Of a DNA stretch of 64,000 nt, positions 24,674 through 36,430 are shown one piece after another; position 1 is the first letter of the stretch, and every line of letters starts with the position of its first letter. The stretch covers positions 6,765,622 through 6,829,621 of the forward strand of contig NC_059537.1 in the NCBI RefSeq assembly GCF_905220415.1. Reading direction: 5' to 3'. The DNA is from Colias croceus (Eukaryota; Arthropoda; Insecta; Lepidoptera; Pieridae). The translations under genes were made by a program, and so were the position numbers. A model generated the notes under the pieces. It ran no database searches, was not told the origin of the DNA, and worked only from the letters and a program-made list of their open reading frames with translations.

Positions 24674-24759
24674 TTTTATAATTTAGTTTTGAGCTTTCAC
24701 ATTTATTTTTAATTTCAAGCAATTATAACTGGTAATTTGGTAAAAATTGTCGCAACACT

Positions 24760-25135
24760 AACGACAGCTCCCTTCTCTAATAGCCGCACCGACCGTGTCC
24801 ATTTCCGTTCAGTAACAGTTTCCTTCCAAAGCTATAAGCTCGGCCCCTTACATAAAACACGATGCAAGCGCTCTTACAAATTATGTATGCATGAGTTTCT
24901 GTTTGTAAGGACTAAAAAGTAACAACACAAAACCGGTTTCTTACCGCACTCGACCACCGGATGAAAAAGGCTTATTTCTGTTTCATTCGGTTCACTGATC
25001 TGATCAGCATATCGTCTATCCCATGAGATAGAGAAGGACAGAAAATATTTATGACAAGCGTAAACAAACGAGAAATGACGACGCCACTCGAACCGCCTGC
25101 GCCGGTATGTTTTTATCTCGTGTCGTGAACTCATT
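24760..25135. other. GC-richer noncoding island
   Basis: About 375 bp of mixed composition with a forkhead-like word (GCGTAAACAAACG, about 25059-25071) and a GATCTGATCAGCATATCG patch. An 86-codon minus-strand frame spans part of it but is Arg/Ser/Phe-rich and shows no domain. Confidence 0.25.
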
Positions 25136-27439
25136 GATGTTTAAAAACTCTACATAAAGTTACCGACCGTACGCAATAAACTGAAAGTTTTAAGAAAGCG
25201 GTCAGTGTTTTGCTACTATTAAAACTATTTTAATTATTAAATCCTGAAATATTTGCAAACGCAAAGTACTAGTACCTATACCAAATAAAAATTCAATATT
25301 TACATACTTAACTTTAATTTGCATCTATGGGTTTAGATTCTTGAAAAGAAAATGATTGCAAAGCGTAATTGAGCAGTATTTATACGACTAACATTGAACG
25401 TGAAGTCGGAGCGAAGGTGAGGTCCAATTAACTTAATTTTATAATCGCCTCCAGCCTATAGCGTACATATTTGTGTTTATTATGAACTTACGGTGGTATG
25501 TTTTTTTTTTAATTATGAAAGCTTTGACTTCTACCTTCTAACGTTTTCAAATTAAATTCTAAGTGCAATATTTATATCCAGCAAAAGCTTTCTATTTATG
25601 AAGTTTAAGTCGATACAATTATAGGTATACCGTATAAAGTTACAAAATTAATATTCAATATTTAGTGTATGACCCTTAGTAAAAATAGAAATCAAAATAT
25701 AAACCTTCAGGCTTTTACTTGATCATCTAGTAATTTACCTAGTGCAATACTTTTTTTAATCCCTTATACATAATATCGTACAAAATTATTCTCATACTAA
25801 AATAAAAGCATTTTCAAGCAAATCCGATCACATACGTAAATAAAATACAAACATTTAGACGAAATGTTGGGTTGCATTTACACGACGTTGCTACGTGAGT
25901 CGACCAATAGAACAAGGAAGATGCGCTGTGACCCGCGACCCCCTACCTACTAAACCTTGCCTTCTTGACATTTGCGATACAAGCGCTGTCGGTAATTATC
26001 ACGAATATTTATTTATACGATTGATCAATGCGAATTCAATTAACATATAAACTTTCCATTATTTCGTTGCGTAATGTTCTTGCAAACGACAGGATTATGT
26101 AAAACTTTTAAAGTTTAAGTTGCGTTATGAAATTATGTTCGTAGTTTATGGTCAATTTAATTATAAATTTAGAGTTAAATATGAAAATTATACATTGTTC
26201 ACTGCTAGTAAATAGTGAATAAAGTGGCAATTATTGTAATATCATTCGCATTTTAACAGCGTCTACAATTTTGCTTCATAAATAGTATTGCAACGTCGTT
26301 TGTAAAAGTCACTCGCACTTTAGATGTGTACCTACTGTGTAGTGTGATATACACCAACAACCATACATCACACTGTACGTATAGCATATACGAGTACCTA
26401 GATAAAAATTACTTTAATATAACATTTCAGCAGGTTTCACAACGAAACACTTACCGAGGGTGAAATTTACAGCGGAGCTGCAAACGTAAGCCCGTTGTTT
26501 AAATTCGTTGCATACAAGCTTTTACGCTGACATTTAAGTACTCACTGTCCATGAAATGCAACACATATTTCAAGTTGTACTTGTAAATGTCGATGTTGGC
26601 CGCTGCAGAGGAAGGCTCATTGAATATTGTTTTTATCATTTCCGCGTTATATATGGTACGGAGAAAGTGTATTCAATTGTTAGTGCAATTATTTTTACGG
26701 TATTATACTTATTGATAGATTTATGATAGTCTCGAGAGTATTGAATAAAGAAAAACAGTTTATTGATAGTGGTGGTCATGTGATAAATTAAAGTGATTAG
26801 ACTTTTTGTAGAGCTTAACATACCTTTGATGGTTTTGTTGTTCCATGTAAACGCAAAATAATCCTCTGGAATCCTATAAGTGAAATAATTTTAAAAACAT
26901 TAATTAAAAATAAAAAATAAAACAAAGTGCTCTCTATTTTTGTATCTAAGCGTCGACTATTCAAATAAAATAAATGATAGGTATGTAGTAACCGCTTTAA
27001 TATTAACGTGCTTATATTTTACATGTTTTGTTACGTTTGACTTTATGTATTTCCCTGAAGCGTTAGTAGTGTCTGAAAAGTTAGTCCGTCTGTTTAAATA
27101 TTTAAAGTACCTACGATTCTTTGAATTGAAATTTGAACAACGAATTGCATATATCACTCATCTCTACAAAGGCAATCACGAAAATGTGAATTCTGAAAAA
27201 GACATTTGACTCATTTTAGAGATAATCGCTTAATAGAAGCGTGAGAGCCTTTTAGTGTGCCAGAAAGTAAAATTATTACTTAGGTCTTAGACAATCTTTA
27301 GTCTTATCCTGTCACCTCTTTAATTATTTTGTCGGCAGTAGAGCTTTAATCGTACCGATCTACTGAAAAAGATAAAAAGTTTATTAAAAGTTATACAGTC
27401 AAAAGTTCAGATATTTGTTAATACAATTCACTAGTATGC
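25136..27439. other. Noncoding stretch, mostly AT-rich
   Basis: A GC-richer patch lies at 25860-26000 and a spaced dyad AGTGTGAT/ATCACACT at 26341-26374. Overlapping short frames on both strands at 26940-27209 are unlikely to be coding. Confidence 0.3.
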
Positions 27440-27740
27440 ATTTAACTATGCACGTCGCATATCAGAGATCTGACCTCGCGGGAAAACGGAGTCTTGAATT
27501 TACGTGACGATATAATAATAAAAACATATGCACATAGCTGCAGTTAAGAAGATTTGTGAACATAGATACAGCCTAACTACTTTGATAAGGTTTCAACATG
27601 AAAATTCAGGATAGAGTGGTCGGGAAGACGCTGTCGCTTCGGGACTGCATTTTCGAGCGGACCCAAATCCCAGATTGCAATATTTTATGTATCTGTGGCA
27701 GAGCTTTAGCTGTCCAATCGACTCGACAGTAAGTTATCGT
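27440..27740. other. GC-richer noncoding island
   Basis: Mixed-composition segment, strongest at 27600-27740. No domain-bearing frame seen. Candidate conserved element only. Confidence 0.2.
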
Positions 27741-28860
27741 TCCTGCAGTCTCTATAGACGCCAGTAGTCTTTGATAAATAAATTGACGCTCTTATACTAT
27801 TACTTAGTGAGCGAAAAATTTATTAAATAACTGAATTAACAAGTTTTCTAAATCACTAACTTATAACCAACTATTTGCGAGCCAGTGAGCTACTTTACCT
27901 ATAACAAATTGAGATAGAGATGTTGCTCCTTTGTAATCAGAAAGGTCCACAATTCATTTTGTTTAGTAAAAAGACAATACGTAACAAGGCGAACAAAATA
28001 TGATTCATTTTAATGGAGATTTAAACAGTAGTTTTAGTACCCAAACTCATTATTATTAAAAGCAGATATAAAGTTCGCGCTGCCCGTGGAATAGCCCGAG
28101 TCTATTTCTTGTGAATAAATTAAAAATCTAATTAACCTCGAGCCTTATTTTCTTTTCACATTTCTAAATTTATTTACTCATCAATGTTTTTCATTAAACT
28201 TAAAAAATGTTTTATTAATAATAGGCACAAGCCAAAGCGTGTTTTGTTTTGTTTGTTTTGTGATTTTGTTAAGTAAAAAATATGGAAAACATGGATTTTA
28301 TTTTCTTCGGTAGGCTTTTGTAGAAATGCCTAGATACAAAATTTGTTAACTGTATTTTGTTTGTAAATAGTAAGTACATTGTGAAGAAATGTAATTTATA
28401 GATAACAAAGTTTTTATTCCAATATTATAGAATATAGAGTATTAATTGAATTTCAAATTTTGTTTGCAACATCAATAAAATTATTCGGCTGCAATAATTT
28501 CAGTTGTCAACTGCAAATACATTTTAATTATAAAGTCTAATTATCAGCTACGACAACAGTCGTTCCATATAAGTTAACTAATAATAAAAGCAGTTGAACT
28601 TGATACAACGCCTTTCTAATATCATTGCAGCATAGATCTATCATGTAAAATTGATCTACAAACGTTCAAAGCTATTGAGTTTAATTTTAAACGTAAGCAA
28701 TTCAAGTACACAAAGCCCATTGTTTAGTTGACAATTGTTAAGGGATCACGTTATATCTAAATAATAGTTCTACATTCCCATTTACATACGGATTATAACA
28801 TACTGTATTTGTTGTTATCTAGGCCGAGGTAATGTTTTGATTTTAAAATTAAATACAGTA
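27741..28860. other. AT-rich noncoding stretch
   Basis: No gene or repeat family recognised. Confidence 0.35.
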
Positions 28861-28887
28861 AGTATGTGTATGTGTGTATGTATGTGT
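28861..28887. repeat. TATG/TGTG microsatellite
   Basis: Short imperfect run of GTATGTGTATGTGTGTATG type. Confidence 0.7.
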
Positions 28888-30186
28888 TCATAATGTTTGA
28901 GTTGTAACCTAAATTTTGATGAGATTTCTGTGAAACTATCACAAAGCACAAATGGTAGGAACTATATCAACATAGACAACAAAAGTCACAAATCATTCAA
29001 TTCAACAAGGCTCAATACCAAAATCCAATACTAACATTTCCAGAGGCTTGCCAGAGGCCACACAAGTGTCACATCGAATAACAATTGGATCTAATATGCG
29101 TTTCCATGGTGAAAATTGTAATCCTTCGTCGTATGAAAAAGCGCGCGTGTAACCTGCCTACGCTGATTTATGAAGGTAATATACCTAATACCATACTTAG
29201 CTTCGAATATCAATTATGATGGTAGGTCGAATTATACGTTTGTTATTTCATGTCAATTAAGGACAAGCTGAAATTAGCTTCATATTTTTTTATGTAAAAG
29301 AATTTTCATAGAATTTTATCCCCATTCGAGAAGGCTTTTCCATCTTACATCTCCAGTAAGCTGATCTAATCACCATTCTTTATATCATGTACCGGATAAA
29401 GGATGCTCGTGATTTCTTTTGTTAAACGCTGCATTATTCCTAAGTCCACTTGTCTTATGCAGCCTTTTGTCTTTAGTTAACGTCAGGTGTATATACTGAA
29501 CGAGGGGAATTACACAAAAGAGGAGAGTTATTGCTTGACTTCGTGGTTAGCAAAGTGCACACCAACACAACAGCTTAGTCCATAATTAAACGACACCTCC
29601 GAGATCTTCGTCAACGAATTTACGTGGACACTTCAAAAATTTACTGTGTCCGTTCCTGCTTAATGGAAGTATTCCTTTTAACGTTTTAGAAACATGGAAT
29701 AAAAATTGAAGAGAACGCATTAGTTTACAGTTGTGTTTATTCTAAAGAGGCAGCAGTAAATAAGTTACCCAATTAGATAGGAAAATCGTCATATCGCATT
29801 CATATTTATTAACTCTGACATTATGATAGCATTAGATCAATTCTCTGACCGTCGTAAATATTTACTTCTACTACATAATAATACACTTGTAATGAATAAT
29901 TAAAATCAATAATTGCGTACATAGGTATGTCGTGACCGCCCCAACATCGGCTTGTTCAAATTACGTGCTACGCGTTTCCCGCCAACACATCGAAATATGT
30001 ATGGGCGTCAAGTTCAGATCGTATTTAATATTTATAATCACTTATCAATAGAATTTGGCTTCTATAAAGCCAATTATATACTGTCTGTAGGATTTTTCCT
30101 TTAAGTAATTGGTAATAGTGAGTAAGTAACGCTTTTATACTTACCTTTTAAAGCAATATTTAAAAATAGTTTGGAAAATCCAAAAG
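28888..30186. other. Noncoding stretch
   Basis: A GC-richer patch around 29330-29660 and another at 29935-30010. No gene recognised. Confidence 0.3.
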
Positions 30187-30929
30187 TGCACGCCTCATAA
30201 TCTCATCCTTTACAATAAAATTGATTATTTATAAAGAGTACACTATAAATATAAAAAAGAAATAAAATAAAACAGTTGGAAAAGTAAAGAAAGCGGTACC
30301 GTAATAATTGAGCTATTTTTCTTGTGGCCCCACCTAGATGTGAAACTGCGCAGGTTTTTAAAAGGGACTGACTACCAACTTATTTTTTTAAACCTTGGCT
30401 TATAGTATAAAGAATCGAGTTTATAATGGTGAATTTTGAGTACACTATAAATATAAAAAAATAAAAAATAAAATAAAGAATATAATATATAGATATACTA
30501 AAATAATTATGGAGAACAGTCGATATTTTTTTTTGTTTATTTAATAACAATTAAACCACATCGAATCAGACCCTGAAAAATGAAAGGGTTCTATTCCTGA
30601 GCATACTCAAGCGTAAGAGAAAAAAAAGACTCGATTAGTAAAGTATTTCGGTCGCTATCGTGTTAACAAGAAAATCCTCCGCACATACAGACACACGGAC
30701 GTCCAAGACAGAACTTTTTTAAACTGTTTTTTAACTAGTTTAAATAACAAAAATGACATCAAAAATATCATGAATGTTAAAAATAGTGTTTTTTCTTAAT
30801 ATGTGTGTGTATGTATTATCTTACAAGTGCAATGTATGATACATAAAGACATTTTAAGTTTGAAAAATCAGATGTTTTGCGCGAAGTGACAGTAGTACCC
30901 ACCTCAACGCTTCGCTTATGAGGCGTGCA
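30187..30929 (-). mobile_element. Candidate interspersed element bounded by 14-bp inverted repeats
   Basis: TGCACGCCTCATAA at 30187-30200 and its exact reverse complement TTATGAGGCGTGCA at 30916-30929 bracket about 740 bp. Inside, the word GAGTACACTATAAATATAAA plus AAA is present twice (30236-30258 and 30438-30460). A minus-strand phrase ending in GTCCGTGTGTCTGTATGTGC (around 30675-30700) is of a type I associate with lepidopteran repeats. No transposase frame. The outer bases next to the 14-mers diverge, so they may be internal parts of longer, decayed terminal repeats. Target duplication not identified. Confidence 0.4.
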
Positions 30930-33900
30930 ATAAGTGGATACAAAAGCGTTCAACGAATATCGCGTAAATAAAATTCCGTGTAGCGTTTAGACGTATTGTA
31001 CGATTGTACGATTTATGTATTTGCTACCAATCGACTAAACCGTCATGTGTGTAAGTTTGATCAACGTGCAACGAACGTTCCAAGTCCTATCAGACATATT
31101 ATGTTTGTAGAATAGTTTATTTTTGTTAATTTTTTCACCATAAAATCCAGCGCCGTTCGCTCTACTCTCGTACTCTACCATTATAAAAGCGAAGCGGTAA
31201 TACAATATAGTGGTAAAACTAAAAAAGTGTGATTGATATGTGTATTAACACATATTTAATAACAGTTATATCGTGATGATATGCGCTCACTATGGTTAAT
31301 GTGTACGTTGAAACTCTCAGTATAAAAGGCGGTCCATTAATTGCGGCACCAAAAACCTTCAAATATCAAGCTTGGGCTATAATTTACGACTAGATAATAG
31401 CTGGTATCCACCTGTACGCATTACAAGTACCTTTGACATAGCAACACTAAAAGCAACGCTGTGCCGGTTGTTCTCAAAGCTTTCTGTACAATTACGAAAC
31501 ACGTCTAGTCCAAGTCTAATAAAAGTCACGTAATCGTTTACACGATGGAATAAATTTTCGGTTTCATATAGGTACGTACTTAAATATTCGTTGATTTTGT
31601 AATAACTGCTGTCAGGTTTTATTAGGTACCAACATTGTGCTATCGCACGAGAATTTATTGTAGACTTTTAATTCTTAAGTAAACATTAAATGTTATACCA
31701 ACGACTAAGTATTTACTATGATTAAATAACTTAGGAATATTTTCCTCGACCTGAGTTTATTTATTATTTCTTATAACGATCTAAAAAATACACGTGGACT
31801 AAAGCAAATATTAGTTTCCATTCGTAAAGTATATTAATAAAAAATCGAGCTGCAGGTTTTTAATGCAATCTGTATCTTTTTCTGAAGTTTTTATCTTGTA
31901 TATAAAATATAGGAAAATCGACAGAAAGTACAAACAACGTTGGGCTTCATCAACCAACAAAAAAGTTTTATGACAACTGTACTTTTTCATTGTACAATAG
32001 GAAGGAGGTGTTGTCATAAAAAACTCCGTCTTTTCTCTAGCAGTAGCTAACTCAAATACTCCGTTTATCATCTAAGTTCATGAGGGCCGAGAATATCGAA
32101 ACAACATTTAATACATTTTCATTAGCCTACATAGTAATTTGCGTGTAAATCTAGTTAGTTTAGGCCAATTTAAAAAAGAAACCACTTTAAAAAATAAGGA
32201 ATATGTAAATTTATAGGTTTATTTTGGTCATTTGGCCGAGACCGCAGCAGGCACCAGCTCGTAGGAGGTCTGAGCCGTCGTTGTGTGTCAACTGGAACAA
32301 AGGCGCTCGCGTGACACAGCTCTGCACAAGAAAATGGAACCGAGTGCGATTTACCATGATTTATCGTACCCGTATAAAACTTACCTGGAGAACTTTTAAA
32401 TGAAATAAACGACTTTACTTATACGCAAAATAATTAAACCTTGAATTTGTGACGTAAGCGGCTTATTAAATACTTCAAATATTTCATGCTTTCTGTGAGT
32501 GTAATGTTTTAAGCCTTATGTAAAGCGTTTCTATAACAACAAAAGCTTTTGCAAACAATTAAATAAAAAGTGTTTTATAAATATCACCTAAGCTTCTGCT
32601 AGCAGTCAGGGCTCAAAACGATATGCTTGTTTTGCTGACTGTAACCAAATCTATATTATATATGTACCAACAAGTTTATAGATAGATCATGGACAGTGCA
32701 TGCTTCACATAATAAAAATAAAATGGGCACCCCGTAGAGCGGAGTAGAGCCTGCAGTCGATCGTAATTGCTATTCCATAGACAAACAAAAGAGAACGCGT
32801 AAAAACAGATTAACAGAGATGACTTTTTCTCAGGTACCGATAACATTTGAATAAATTAATTTAACAGAAGCGCAGAGTATTGAGCAAATTAACCTTATAG
32901 GTGGTACGATAGGCAAGGTAAGCATAGCAGGGCCAGCGATACGGCGAGATGTCATTTAGAGGAACTGGTCTCATCCAATTAAGAGCAAGTCGACTGGATT
33001 GCTTCCAGCGTTTTTGTCGTTTTTCTAATTGTCTTCTCGTATTTATTTTTTATCCTTACATCGCGATCGCATGGCTTATGTCGTGTTTTTTTAGTTGTTT
33101 TCAATATAAATTCTTCTGTCCTTCGATGGAGGATATGCCGCTGTTATGAATACATATATTTATAATTAACATAAGTAAATTCTTTAGAACGAATGATATG
33201 TTATTAAAATAAGGTTTGAGTACGAGATTTTCTTTAATACAACATTATGTAAAATGTATTTCATACACGTTTTATACGTATGCTCTATCTACCGTATAAT
33301 AACAAGAGACTTTTTATTTCATCTATTTTTCGCGCTGATGTGTATCTATCTATCTGAAAGATATCGTTTGTTAGCCATAGCCTATGAGATAGCAAGATAT
33401 AAAAAAGTGCAAATAAGCTTAAAAAATGATTCATAGACTTCGTCATGAAAATTAAAGTATGAATTACCGTCTGATTTTATCAATAATATCAGAAAGGTCA
33501 TCTTAACTGATCGTGTCTTACAAAAGAATCGCGATCAGTAAAAGTTGTAGGCGTATCATATTTGACATGTTGTTTCAAGATTTTATGAGTTTTCTTGTTC
33601 GTCTGGTCCATTATCTAAACTTATACAGATGATTGTGTTGATTAATTGTAGTAGTAAGTATCTATTTCAAATTATATTATGTATGTTTATCAGCCATCTG
33701 GTTTCCATAACACAAGAAAAAGCTTAGTATGGGATCAGATCATACCTTGTGTGAAAATTGTCCTGAAATATTTATTTAAAGATGCAGCGTTTACTTAGAT
33801 GCATCTTGACTCGAACAAAATACATACTCAACGTAGTCTATTTTTTCTCTATTCACTTGTTAAAAGCGGCCTGTGCTTTGGTAGCATTCAGTGTTAAAGT

Positions 33901-35843
33901 GGTAGGTTTCGATATCACTAAGAGCGCCATGTTAAGGCAGTATTACACGGCGGGACTGAGTGGAGTATGCAAATGAAGTAGAATTGGGAGACGACGGCGT
34001 CTGGCGTGCTATTGTCGACTGTTACATTTGGGGTTGCCACCCCTTGTTGTTCAGGAGCACCCAAAATTAGGAAACCCACTTCAAACATGCCAGACACTAT
34101 ACATTTCTATATGGGTGCTGAAAAGTAACGTAAGCTTTATAACACGTGGAACATTGTTGACTTTATTTATAAACTGTATAATTTATAGTTCACAACAGAT
34201 TTTTAATCCGATTTAAAAGCGCTGTAAGTAATATATTATTCAGTAATGGCAGCTCTCTCTGTGTTCGTAACTCTGGATCAAAATCTTAAATATTATACTC
34301 GCGTAAAATTGAACATTAAAAAATTCTATAACAGGCTTTAATTTGTTAAACTTTACTTCAACATATTAATGGTATAATTATTCTGAGCATGCAAATTTAA
34401 AATTTATATTCAAAACCGCGCTACAAAGAATACTATTTTAAATCCGAACTTTCGTATGATTCGCTTATCGCGATATTAATTTTATTATTCAAAACAAAAC
34501 GAAATCAATCATGGTTTTTTTTTAAGAAAAACTTCAAGGTTATTCTAATTTAATTTTATTATTTACAATTATTCAGAGTAAACTAAGAAGTAATCAACGC
34601 TTAATCAAACAACTTTAATTATATATAGAAATCAACGGACGCTAATGTATTTGCCCGGCACTTTAAATATTTATCTTAAAAAATAATGTACAATTTGGCT
34701 TTCAGAAGCATTTTATTATTAAATCTAATAATGGCTCTGATACACATTTTTTAATTTTATTTTTACAATTGAACAATGCTTGAAAATTATGGTCAGAATT
34801 ATTGTGATTATAGAATACATTACAATTTGGCATAATAGCGAGTAATGCTTAAGCCATAAGAGCTATAGTAGTATGCATTCATCCATAGACGGAAACCGTT
34901 AAAGCTCGTGCCGTCGCGTCGTGCCAAATCTCTTCATTAAACTGGTCTGCGAAGGCGCGCCTCTAGCGGTTTGTCCCGTTGTTTACATTACTGCTCTGTA
35001 TCTACTGCTCTTACTATGTATGGCGTTCTATTACCATGGCACAGAACTTGCCAATTCGATACAAGTTTAAACAGCGTGAAATGATCGCAGCCTCCAAACG
35101 TTTGCATAGTTCGGGATTCAGAATCAATAATTGGTTTTTGTAAAAAAAATACAGATTTTTTTCTCTGTATAGTACATTGCTACTAACCTTAGTTTCTAAT
35201 GAAATATTATAACCCCGATTTCTTTTCTATGTCCCTACTAAATAGAAACCTTTACAAATTTATTCTAAAAACTAAATGAGATTCTAAATGGAAACTTACT
35301 GTAACGTTTAAAAGATTTATTATGATGATAGAAATCAACACGGTAGGTCACGTACACGCAAATAAATATTAAAAAGAGACGTATGCAGTGTGTATACTGT
35401 ATGTAATATGTATAGGTAAATGTTTTAAAAAACCATTTACTCATTCTTAACAGGTTAGGAGGTAAGTGTTTTCATAAGTATGCAACGCTCATCGACGTCA
35501 TTGTTTTAGAACGTATTACCACAGTATAAATATATTTTCATACAGTAAGACGACGCCTTTGATCTCTGGAAAAATGCCGACAAAGTCTAGACAATGCTAG
35601 GGTTGTCACAAGTAAACAATATTTATGAAATTATTTATTTATTGCAGATCAACATGGTTTGCAATATTATAATTAAAACAATATTATAACATAATACAAG
35701 AATGTACACAATTTTAAACCCGCTCTTTACTGCATGTTTTATTCAGAAGTTGAGTATGACAATAAAAAATGCAGTGAGGCGTATACAAAGAGATTTATGA
35801 ACTGCAGACATGGATTGAAGAATTCGACACTTGTAGGTAATCT
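30930..35843. other. Long noncoding stretch with a few GC-richer patches
   Basis: No gene firmly recognised. Patches of mixed composition occur at 31020-31200, 32220-32360 and 34880-35000. At 32218-32269 on the minus strand a short frame ending in a stop is followed after 4 bases by AATAAA and could be the end of a transcript, but there is too little to call it. A dyad AAGATGCA/TGCATCTT lies at about 33780-33808. Confidence 0.3.
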
Positions 35844-35922
35844 GAACCTCGGTAGCTCTGTTGGTAAGAGCGTCGGGTGTACTAGATGCGAAGGACGCAG
35901 GTACAAATCTCGCTCGCGGTTC
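35844..35922 (+). pseudogene. tRNA-like sequence (tRNA pseudogene or head of a tRNA-derived SINE)
   Basis: 79 bases with the tRNA plan. The acceptor strand GAACCTC pairs with GCGGTTC at the end (one mismatch). The D-arm stem GCTC/GAGC encloses a loop with TTGGTAA, which matches an A box. A GGTACAAATC word stands where the T arm (GGTTCRAATCC) should be, but its stem partner is scrambled (CTCGC where CCTGC is expected). The anticodon arm folds only with a 10-base loop (GCGTC/GATGC), so no anticodon can be assigned. It is not a working tRNA. It may be a decayed tRNA copy or the promoter part of a SINE; no poly-A or tail repeat was identified. It lies inside the putative first intron of the minus-strand THAP exon. 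Confidence 0.45.
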
Positions 35923-36053
35923 GATTTTTTATTTCCATAGATAATCTTTGAAATTCGCGACGCATGCGTTAATGCGTATAATATTTAAAAATATTAAGTG
36001 TAGTCAATGAAAAAGAAATATTTTAGGAGTTATAATTACTAGCCATTTAATAC

Positions 36054-36128
36054 ACGATGAAACCGCAAATCTTTATTTATAAATGATGACGACTTGCAAT
36101 CTTTCACAGCACACGTCGTATTCACCAT
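36054..36128 (-). CDS. First exon of a THAP zinc-finger protein (partial or broken)
   Basis: Minus-strand ATG at 36128 in good context (AAAATGG) opens MVNTTCAVKDCKSSSF, then INKDLRFHR. This is the start of a THAP domain: Met-Val-x, Cys6 and Cys11 as the first two zinc ligands (C-x4-C), and the conserved D/xFHRx motif. THAP domains are DNA-binding C2CH fingers of about 90 residues found in transcription regulators and in P-element-type transposases. Here the reading continues only four more codons to a stop at 36039. I therefore end the exon at a possible donor (CGT|GTATTA, weak) just before the expected FP. The rest of the domain (Trp, the CxxH pair, AVPTIF) was not found downstream in the window by eye. 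It is either exon 1 of a spliced gene running leftward or a relic. The upstream frame to 36251 is probably 5' UTR. Confidence 0.45.
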
Positions 36129-36430
36129 TTTAAATAAAACAAATATAACACAAATACGCGTTAGCCCTGATGATACCTCCCGAACTACTAACATCGTTTT
36201 GTTAGCAGTTCGGGAGCGGCTTTCCCGCGTCTCGCCCCTCACACCCCGCACGATTGCCCTGTCTAGACGGCTTCGTCGGACGACTGTAGGATTATATAGA
36301 CTGTGGTATTACTATACAGAACATAAAATTAAATGGTCGTCGGTACGCCGGAGGGGTGCCTGCCGCTTATTTGGATGCGTGCAAGGATAGTGTGCGCCGT
36401 CAGAGGGCCGGCTGCGTGGGGCGAATGCCA
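36129..36430 (-). promoter_or_regulatory. CpG-rich 5' flank of the THAP-like exon
   Basis: The 300 bases upstream of the minus-strand ATG are among the most CpG-rich in the window (for example CCCGCGTCTCGCCCC, about 36225-36239), against an AT-rich background, and include the 17-bp hairpin at 36177-36216. This fits a promoter or 5' UTR of the THAP-like exon. No TATA element with a firm position was assigned. Short frames open on both strands here are a composition effect. Confidence 0.3.
36177..36216. repeat. 17-bp hairpin, one mismatch, 6-base loop
   Basis: CTCCCGAACTACTAACA (36177-36193), loop TCGTTT, TGTTAGCAGTTCGGGAG (36200-36216). One A/C mismatch in 17. It lies 49-88 bases upstream of the THAP-like ATG, so it would be in the 5' UTR or core promoter on the minus strand. 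Confidence 0.75.

Noticed and set aside
28861..28887. Telomeric or satellite repeat
   Set aside because: It is only a short TATG/TG microsatellite; the insect telomere unit TTAGG is not repeated anywhere in the window.
35844..35922. Functional tRNA gene
   Set aside because: The T-arm stem is scrambled and the anticodon loop is not seven bases, so no identity can be given.
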